Shown in pieces: positions 58,384 to 64,000 of a stretch of 64,000 bases of DNA; the stretch's first letter is position 1, and every line of letters starts with the position of its first letter. The notes beneath the pieces are model-generated. The model saw only the letters and a list, made by a program, of their open reading frames with translations, had not been told where the DNA came from and searched no databases. This stretch comes from Gallionella sp. (GTDB lineage Bacteria; Pseudomonadota; Gammaproteobacteria; Burkholderiales; Gallionellaceae): the NCBI GenBank assembly GCA_028688275.1, contig JAQTYN010000011.1:1-64000 (forward strand), in the 5' to 3' direction. The translations under genes and the position numbers were made by a program.

Positions 58384-59847
58384 ATGATAAACGCCAGTCT
58401 TAAACAACTTTCCGCCGCGCTGGCGGAAAAGAAAATTTCCAGCGTGGAGCTGACGCAGCTTTATTTAGACCGCATTGCCGCGCTGAATCCGACTTTAAAT
58501 GCCTTCATCACCTTGGATGCCGAGCGCAGTTTGGCGCAGGCAAAGGCTGCTGATGCGATGTTGATCGCTGGTAACGCCCAACCTTTGACAGGCATTCCGC
58601 TGGCGCAAAAAGATATTTTCTGCGCCACAGGTTGGCGCACGACGTGCGGCTCGAAAATGCTGGAAAATTTCATCGCGCCTTACGACGCGCATGTGATCCA
58701 GCAATTCAACCAAGCGGGGTCAGTCAATTTGGGTAAAACCAACATGGACGAATTCGCCATGGGCTCGTCCAACGAAACTTCCTATTTCGGTGCGGTGCGT
58801 AATCCGTGGAATACCAACGCCGTCCCCGGCGGCAGTTCGGGCGGTGCGGCTTCTGCTGTGGCAGCACGTTTGTGCGCCGCAGCGACAGGCACGGACACGG
58901 GCGGTTCGATACGCCAACCCGCCGCGTTGTGCGGCATTTCGGGTATTAAACCGACCTACGGCACGGTGTCGCGCTACGGCATGATCGCGTTCGCTTCCAG
59001 CTTGGATCAAGCAGGGCCGATGGCGCGCAGCGCGGAAGATTGCGCCTTGATGTTGAACGTGATGACAGGCTTTGATGAGCGCGATTCCACTAGTTTGCAA
59101 CGTGAAAAAGAAGATTACGCGCGCGATTTAAATCAACCGTTGGCAGGCTTGCGCATCGGCTTGCCGAAAGAGTTTTTCGCTGCTGGTTTGGATAATGATG
59201 TCGCGGAATGCGTGCAAGCCGCGATTGCCGAATACCAAAAACTCGGTGCAACGGTGGTGGAAATCAGTTTGCCCAATTCCTGCCTCGCCGTGCCAGTCTA
59301 TTACGTCCTCGCCCCCGCCGAAGCCTCCAGCAACTTGTCGCGCTTCGACGGCGTGCGCTACGGCTACCGCGCCCCTGAGTACAGTGATTTGACCGATATG
59401 TACGAAAAATCCCGCGCCCAAGGTTTCGGCGCGGAAGTCAAACGCCGCATTATGATCGGCACTTACGTCCTGTCGCACGGCTATTACGACGCGTATTATT
59501 TGCAAGCGCAAAAAATCCGCCGCCTCATCGCCCAAGATTTCGCCGCTGCCTTTACGCAATGCGATGTCATCATGGGGCCAACTTCGCCTTCCACCGCCTT
59601 TAATTTAGGCGAAAAAGGCGACGACCCCGTGCAAATGTATTTGTCCGACATCTACACCATCGCCGTGAATTTGGCTGGCCTACCAGGCATGTCTATCCCC
59701 GCAGGCTTCGGCAAAAACGGTCTGCCCGTCGGCTTGCAACTCATCGGCGATTACTTCAAAGAAGCACAAATGCTCAACGCCGCCCACCAGTACCAACTGG
59801 CGACGGATTGGCATCAACGTGCGCCACAAGGATTGGCGGTCGTGTAA
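58384..59847 (+). CDS. gatA: Asp/Glu-tRNA amidotransferase subunit A
   Basis: 487-residue amidase-signature enzyme. Ser-cisSer-Lys triad regions are visible: [12 protein letters not shown] (Lys), [16 protein letters not shown] and [15 protein letters not shown] (Ser pair). Releases ammonia from glutamine for GatB. The cupin gene starts 2 bases after its stop. Confidence 0.97.
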   Translation: MINASLKQLSAALAEKKISSVELTQLYLDRIAALNPTLNAFITLDAERSLAQAKAADAMLIAGNAQPLTGIPLAQKDIFCATGWRTTCGSKMLENFIAPYDAHVIQQFNQAGSVNLGKTNMDEFAMGSSNETSYFGAVRNPWNTNAVPGGSSGGAASAVAARLCAAATGTDTGGSIRQPAALCGISGIKPTYGTVSRYGMIAFASSLDQAGPMARSAEDCALMLNVMTGFDERDSTSLQREKEDYARDLNQPLAGLRIGLPKEFFAAGLDNDVAECVQAAIAEYQKLGATVVEISLPNSCLAVPVYYVLAPAEASSNLSRFDGVRYGYRAPEYSDLTDMYEKSRAQGFGAEVKRRIMIGTYVLSHGYYDAYYLQAQKIRRLIAQDFAAAFTQCDVIMGPTSPSTAFNLGEKGDDPVQMYLSDIYTIAVNLAGLPGMSIPAGFGKNGLPVGLQLIGDYFKEAQMLNAAHQYQLATDWHQRAPQGLAVV

Positions 59848-59849
59848 TC

Positions 59850-60359
59850 ATGCAAAAACACTCCTTACCTATTGTCAATATAGCCGAAGTGGTGCTGGAA
59901 TCGGCTTCCACAGAAGGGCAATTCGGCTCTAATCTAGCTTCGATTGGTCAAATGCTGGGTGCGAAAAAATTGGGTTATCGACTATGTGCGATCCCTCCTG
60001 GCAAACGTGCGTGGCCTTATCATGCACATCTCGTAAACGAAGAGATGGTTTTCGTTATCGAAGGAACAGGGACTGTGCGTTATGCTGATGGCGAGTATCC
60101 GATTAAGGCTGGTGATGTCATTGCTTTTGTCGCTGGCATCGACAGACCGCACCAAATTATCAACACCTCAGTTGCTGAACTACGTTATCTTGCCGTTAGT
60201 ACCATGGAAGAGCCAGAGATTGCGTTGTACCCAGACTCTGGAAAATTTGGCGTACTCGCAGGTAGCGCACCTGGGGCAAATAGAGAAAACCGAACCTTTG
60301 AAATTTTTGCTAAACAAAATGCTGGAGTTCCCTACTGGGACGGAGAACTAAACAAATGA
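59850..60359 (+). CDS. Cupin-domain protein
   Basis: 169-residue single-cupin protein: [44 protein letters not shown] and then PHQIINTS contain the His/Glu metal-ligand pattern. Resembles small cupins that follow [11 protein letters not shown]-type N termini, substrate unknown. It lies between gatA and gatB, starting 2 bases after gatA and overlapping gatB by 4, so it is translationally coupled with both. Confidence 0.85.
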   Translation: MQKHSLPIVNIAEVVLESASTEGQFGSNLASIGQMLGAKKLGYRLCAIPPGKRAWPYHAHLVNEEMVFVIEGTGTVRYADGEYPIKAGDVIAFVAGIDRPHQIINTSVAELRYLAVSTMEEPEIALYPDSGKFGVLAGSAPGANRENRTFEIFAKQNAGVPYWDGELNK

Positions 60360-61861
60360 AATGGGAAATCGTAATCGGGTTGGAAGTGCACGCGCAGCTT
60401 TCGACGCAGACTAAAATTTTTTCGGGCGCATCGACGGCGTTTGGGGCGGAACCGAATACACAGGCGGATGCGGTGAGTATCGCGTTGCCAGGGGTGTTGC
60501 CTGTGTTGAACAAGGGCGCGGTGGAGCGGGCGATTCAGTTTGGTTTGGCGGTGGGGGCGCACATCGCGCCGCGTTCGGTGTTTGCGCGCAAAAATTATTT
60601 TTACCCCGACTTGCCCAAAGGCTATCAAATCAGCCAGTTTGATTTGCCTGTGGTGGGGATGGGTGCGATGACGATACAAGTTGAACCGTTATCGGGCAAC
60701 GCTCCTTCGACAGGCTCAGGACAGGCTTACGAAAAAGTGGTGCGCATCACCCGCGCCCATCTGGAAGAGGATGCGGGCAAATCGGTGCATGGCGCGACCC
60801 AAGGCATGACGGGCATCGACTTGAATCGTGCGGGCACTCCGTTATTAGAAATCGTGTCCGAACCCGATATGTCGTCCGCTGCCGAGGCGGTGGCGTATGC
60901 CAAGACTTTGCATTCGTTGGTGCGCTGGATTGGGATTTGCGACGGCAATATGCAGGAAGGTTCGTTCCGCTGTGACGTAAACGTGTCGGTGCGCCGTGCA
61001 GGTGAACCGCTGGGGACGCGCCGCGAAATCAAAAACTTGAATTCGTTTAAGTTTATGCAGCAAGCCATTGATTATGAAGTGCAATGGCAAATTGACACGC
61101 TGGAAAATGGCGGCAAAATTCAACAAGCGACCATTTTGTTTGACCCCGAAACAGGCGAAACTCACGCCATGCGCAGCAAAGAAGACGCGCATGATTATCG
61201 TTATTTTCCCGACCCAGACTTGTTGCCGCTGGATATTTCGCCTGAATTTATCGAGCTGATGCGGGCAAAATTGCCTGAATTGCCCGAAGCCCGCCGCACG
61301 CGTTATACCGAGCATTACGCGCTGTCTGCTTACGATGCCAATGCCTTGACCGCTACCCGTGAAATGGCAGATTTCTTTGATGCGTGTCTCGCCGCAACCC
61401 TCTCCCCCAGCCCCTCTCCCGCTGGCGGGCGAGGGGAGCAAGTCGCCAAAATGTGTGCCAACTGGCTGATCGGTGAAGTCAGCGCGCAACTCAATCGCGA
61501 TGGCTTAGACATGACCGCTTGCCCCATCACGCCCGCGCAACTCAGCGGCATGTTGGTGCGCATCGCGGACAACACCATTTCTAACTCAGGCGCGAAAGAC
61601 GTGTTCCGCGTGTTATGGGCGGAAGGCGGCGATGCCGATGCCATTATCGAAGCCAAAGGCTTGAAACAAGTCTCCGACAGTGGCGTAATCGAAGCCTTGG
61701 TCGATGAAATCATCGCCGCCAATGCCGAAAAAGTTGCTGAATACCGCAGCGGCAAAGACAAACTATTCGGTTTCTTTGTCGGTTTGGCGATGAAAGCCAG
61801 CAAAGGCAAAGCCAACCCTGCGCAGTTGAATGAGATTTTGAAGGCGAAATTGGCGGGCTAG
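60356..61861 (+). CDS. gatB: Asp/Glu-tRNA amidotransferase subunit B
   Basis: 501 residues against about 475-480 usual. N-terminal kinase-like domain: [53 protein letters not shown]; then [12 protein letters not shown]-terminal YqeY-like tail (about 350-501) that binds tRNA. Two inserts account for the excess: [10 protein letters not shown] (about 117-126) and [14 protein letters not shown] (about 347-360), both repeat-encoded. Confidence 0.96.
   Translation: MKWEIVIGLEVHAQLSTQTKIFSGASTAFGAEPNTQADAVSIALPGVLPVLNKGAVERAIQFGLAVGAHIAPRSVFARKNYFYPDLPKGYQISQFDLPVVGMGAMTIQVEPLSGNAPSTGSGQAYEKVVRITRAHLEEDAGKSVHGATQGMTGIDLNRAGTPLLEIVSEPDMSSAAEAVAYAKTLHSLVRWIGICDGNMQEGSFRCDVNVSVRRAGEPLGTRREIKNLNSFKFMQQAIDYEVQWQIDTLENGGKIQQATILFDPETGETHAMRSKEDAHDYRYFPDPDLLPLDISPEFIELMRAKLPELPEARRTRYTEHYALSAYDANALTATREMADFFDACLAATLSPSPSPAGGRGEQVAKMCANWLIGEVSAQLNRDGLDMTACPITPAQLSGMLVRIADNTISNSGAKDVFRVLWAEGGDADAIIEAKGLKQVSDSGVIEALVDEIIAANAEKVAEYRSGKDKLFGFFVGLAMKASKGKANPAQLNEILKAKLAG
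60701..60726. repeat. TTCGACAGGCTCAG repeat inside gatB
   Basis: GCTCCTTCGACAGGCTCAGG and the following ACAGGCTT match one arm of the element in rarA. Read as APSTGSGQA. Confidence 0.8.
61398..61438. repeat. CCCTCTCCC palindromic repeat, copy 6, inside gatB
   Basis: CCCTCTCCCCCAGCCCCTCT, then CCCGCTGGCGGGCGAGGGGAG. In frame; encodes [13 protein letters not shown]. Confidence 0.9.
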
Positions 61862-61901
61862 CGGCTTGCCCATCAATTGGGCAAATAGCTGAGGTTGTAA
61901 T

Positions 61902-61933
61902 GAAAAAGGGATGCCAAGCGGCATCCCTTTTTC
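61902..61933 (+). terminator. Terminator of gatCAB
   Basis: GAAAAAGGGATGCC / GGCATCCCTTTTTC stem with an AAGC loop, 41 bases after gatB. The symmetric A/T flanks allow use on both strands. Confidence 0.93.
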
Positions 61934-61956
61934 ATTCCGAGACTTATTGAGGTACT

Positions 61957-62083
61957 GATTAAATCCGTTCGCCCTGAGCCGTGAGTTTATCGAACCGTCG
62001 AAGGGTGAACGAATTTAATCTATTGATTTCATTAAATCTTCCATTCATGGTTCGACAAGCTCACCACGAACGGAAGATTTAAT
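61957..62083. repeat. Two adjacent palindromic units of the GTTCG family
   Basis: Unit 1: GATTAAATCCGTTCGCCCT (61957-61975) with AGGGTGAACGAATTTAATC (62002-62020), imperfect. Unit 2: ATTAAATCTTCC (62031-62042) with GGAAGATTTAAT (62072-62083), perfect, enclosing GGTTCGACAAGCTCACCACG. Loop sequence relates to the rarA and gatB element. Lies between gatB and glyA. Confidence 0.75.
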
Positions 62084-62100
62084 CAGCGTTTCCTTAGAAA

Positions 62101-63348
62101 CTACGCGCTGTAAACAGGGAATTTATCGCACAACACTTTAACTTCGGCAATCACGCGAGCCGTCACAGCTTCGTCATTCGGTGCATCCAACACGTCCGCG
62201 ATCAAATGCGCCAGCTTTTCCGCTTCCAACTCTTTGAAACCACGGGTTGTCATCGCTGGGCTGCCGATACGAATACCGCTCGTCACAAACGGTTTTTGCG
62301 GGTCATTCGGAATGGCGTTTTTGTTGACGGTAATGTGCGCACGACCCAAAGCGGCTTCGGCATCTTTACCTGTGATGTGTTTGGCTTGCAAATCGAGCAA
62401 GAACAAATGGCAGTCGGTATGCCCCGACACGATGCGCAGACCGCGTTCTTGCAACACACGCGCCATGACGCGGGCGTTATCCACCACTTGTTTTTGATAA
62501 ACCTTGAATTCTTTGCTGGCAGCTTCTTTGAATGCCACGGCTTTGCCTGCGATGACGTGCATCAACGGACCGCCTTGAATGCCAGGGAAAATCGCGGAAT
62601 TCAGCACTTTTTCAAATTCAGCTTTAGCCAAAATAATCCCGCCACGTGGACCGCGCAGGGTTTTGTGCGTGGTGCTTGTCACGAAATCGGCAATGCCGAC
62701 TGGGCTAGGATACACGCCCGCAGCAACCAGCCCTGCGTAATGCGCCATATCCACAAATAGATAAGCACCCACGCTGTCCGCGATTTGGCGGAAACGTTTC
62801 CAGTCGATGACCAGCGCGTAAGCCGACGCGCCCGCTACGATCATTTTGGGTTTGTGTTCCAACGCCAAGGCTTGCACTTGGTCGTAGTCGATTTCTTCTT
62901 TGTCGTTCAAACCGTATTGAACCGCGTTATACAACTTGCCGCTAATGTTCACCGACGCGCCATGGGTCAAATGCCCACCGTGTGCCAAAGACATGCCTAA
63001 AATCGTATCGCCTGGTTTCAATACTGACACATACACCGCTTGGTTGGCTTGTGAACCTGAATGCGGTTGCACGTTGGCGTATTCCGCGCCGAACAAGGCT
63101 TTCACGCGATCAATCGCTAATTGTTCTGCCACATCGACGTATTCGCAACCGCCGTAATAACGCTTGCTAGGGTAGCCTTCGGCGTATTTATTGGTCAATT
63201 TGCTGCCTTGCGCTTCCATCACCGCTGGGCTGGTGTAATTTTCGGAAGCGATCAGTTCGATATGGTCTTCCTGACGGCGATTTTCATCTTGAACGGCTGC
63301 CCATAATTCGGGATCAGAGAGAGCGAGGGTGTTTTTGCTTGAAAACAT
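62101..63348 (-). CDS. glyA: Serine hydroxymethyltransferase
   Basis: 415-residue PLP enzyme; interconverts serine and glycine with tetrahydrofolate. [43 protein letters not shown] and [15 protein letters not shown] with the PLP Lys. Start chosen at [12 protein letters not shown]; 34 upstream codons are not conserved. The downstream region holds palindromic units at 61957-62083. Confidence 0.97.
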   Translation of the reverse strand: MFSSKNTLALSDPELWAAVQDENRRQEDHIELIASENYTSPAVMEAQGSKLTNKYAEGYPSKRYYGGCEYVDVAEQLAIDRVKALFGAEYANVQPHSGSQANQAVYVSVLKPGDTILGMSLAHGGHLTHGASVNISGKLYNAVQYGLNDKEEIDYDQVQALALEHKPKMIVAGASAYALVIDWKRFRQIADSVGAYLFVDMAHYAGLVAAGVYPSPVGIADFVTSTTHKTLRGPRGGIILAKAEFEKVLNSAIFPGIQGGPLMHVIAGKAVAFKEAASKEFKVYQKQVVDNARVMARVLQERGLRIVSGHTDCHLFLLDLQAKHITGKDAEAALGRAHITVNKNAIPNDPQKPFVTSGIRIGSPAMTTRGFKELEAEKLAHLIADVLDAPNDEAVTARVIAEVKVLCDKFPVYSA

Positions 63349-63489
63349 AGCGGTTAGTCCTAGAGTATTGAAATCGAAAAAGTAGCGAATTCTATCATGT
63401 GACACCGCGTTTACGCGCAGCTGCACACACCTGAAATCGCACTTCTGCACCCTATAAAGGGTTATTTATACAAAGAACACGTTAAAATC

Positions 63490-63519
63490 TTGCCTTAAGT
63501 ATCAGAATTGTCGTAGAAT
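63490..63519 (+). promoter_or_regulatory. Sigma-70 promoter of rpsP
   Basis: -35 TTGCCT (63490-63495), 18-base spacer and -10 TAGAAT (63514-63519), about 40 bases upstream of the rpsP ATG. Inference from consensus only. Confidence 0.5.
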
Positions 63520-63560
63520 TCGCGCCCTTTCGCTCGGCTCATTATTTTAGGTAGGTTTAT

Positions 63561-63818
63561 ATGGTCATCATTCGTCTTTCTCGTGGCGGTTCTAAGAATC
63601 GTCCTTTTTACAATGTTGTTGTTGCTGATTCACGCAATCGTCGCGATGGTCGCTTCATCGAACGCGTGGGTTTCTACAACTCCGTGGCAACTGAAAAACA
63701 AGAAGCACTGCGTTTAGATTTGGCGCGTGTTACTTTCTGGCAAAGCAAAGGCGCGCAATTGAGCGACGCAGTGGCTAAGCTGGTTAAACGTGCAGGTGCG
63801 AGTGCCGTTGCAGCCTAA
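63561..63818 (+). CDS. rpsP: 30S ribosomal protein S16
   Basis: 85 residues, start [40 protein letters not shown], the S16 signature. First gene of the usual rpsP-rimM-trmD-rplS operon. Preceded by TAGGTAGG about 6 bases upstream of the ATG. Confidence 0.97.
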   Translation: MVIIRLSRGGSKNRPFYNVVVADSRNRRDGRFIERVGFYNSVATEKQEALRLDLARVTFWQSKGAQLSDAVAKLVKRAGASAVAA

Positions 63819-64000
63819 TACGGATTCGCCCTTGGTCATCATGGGGCGTGTCGCCGCTGCACATGGCGTGCGCGGCTGGATTAAGGTACAACCGTTCACC
63901 GAGTATTTGGATAGTCTGTTGGATTATCCTGTCTGGTGGATTGCAGCATCGGAAAGCGCGACATGGCGTGAAGTGAAAGTGGTGCAGACAGAAGCGCATC
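63802..64000 (+). CDS. rimM: Ribosome maturation factor RimM, partial
   Basis: The first 66 codons only; the window ends inside the gene. [29 protein letters not shown] is the RimM N-terminal domain. The GTG at 63802 is preferred because the family has about 10 residues before the LGKI-like strand; it follows AGGTG and overlaps the rpsP stop by 17 bases. An ATG at 63841 would remove the first strand. Confidence 0.85.
   Translation, partial: MPLQPNTDSPLVIMGRVAAAHGVRGWIKVQPFTEYLDSLLDYPVWWIAASESATWREVKVVQTEAH

Noticed and set aside
60845-61489. 214-codon minus-strand frame within gatB
   Set aside because: Antisense to an intact essential gene; includes translated palindrome and no family resemblance.

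Overview
The window looks like a chromosomal segment of a betaproteobacterium, probably a chemolithoautotroph of the Nitrosomonadales/Gallionellales type. Three things suggest this. Gene orders typical of the class are present: lolB-ispE-tRNA-Gln-prs-rplY; gatCAB divergent from mreBCD-mrdA-rodA-rlpA; thrB next to a DUF2782 gene; rarA and serS side by side. There is a complete System I cytochrome c maturation operon. There is also a Calvin-cycle phosphoribulokinase. The genus assignment is inference. The base composition looks near 50% GC, with visibly AT-richer islands.

Layout. 0-1.6 kb: a 3'-truncated TIR-NB-ARC (NLR-like) gene lies where pth would be expected after rplY. 1.6-6.7 kb: rplY, prs, tRNA-Gln, ispE, lolB and a TPR lipoprotein, all on the minus strand. 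6.8-14.8 kb: RbgA-like GTPase, an MgtE_N-CorA fusion, a type IV pilin with a clear sigma-54 promoter, ettA, a ZIP-like transporter and membrane proteins. 15-18 kb: thrB and DUF2782, then two small secreted-protein genes among copies of a 17-19 bp repeat. 18.2-28.3 kb: phosphoribulokinase, nadC, hemH and ccmABCDEFGHI. ccmD (53 codons) is included. 28.7-30.9 kb: four tandem paralogous genes for about 135-residue STAS/SEC14-like proteins, built as an A-B-A-B duplication. 30.9-38.3 kb: sulfate assimilation (cysB, a TauE/SafE exporter, a ferredoxin-type sulfite reductase, cysH, cysD, cysN). 38.3-43.7 kb: a 1804-residue two-partner-secretion exoprotein. 44.3-50.2 kb: rarA, a horizontally acquired acyltransferase followed by a broken second copy of the rarA 3' end, serS and a K+ channel. 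50.3-58 kb: two rlpA paralogs, rodA, mrdA, mreD, mreC, mreB. 58-64 kb: gatC, gatA, a cupin gene, gatB, glyA, rpsP and the start of rimM.

How the genes work together. The mre/mrd/rlpA block forms the rod-shape elongation machinery. The ccm block with hemH makes c-type cytochromes. The cys block reduces sulfate to sulfide, and its reductase has no cysJ nearby, so ferredoxin is the likely electron donor. Phosphoribulokinase points to CO2 fixation.

The most unusual signals are repeats. Two palindromic repeat families sit in intergenic DNA and also in frame inside housekeeping genes (gatB twice, rarA once) and the exoprotein (twice). Two families of 7-bp tandem repeats flank the cys genes. A 17-19 bp repeat forms two facing-out or facing-in pairs around the small secreted-protein genes and supplies the last codons of one of them. 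No CRISPR array, rRNA, integrase or intact insertion sequence was seen.
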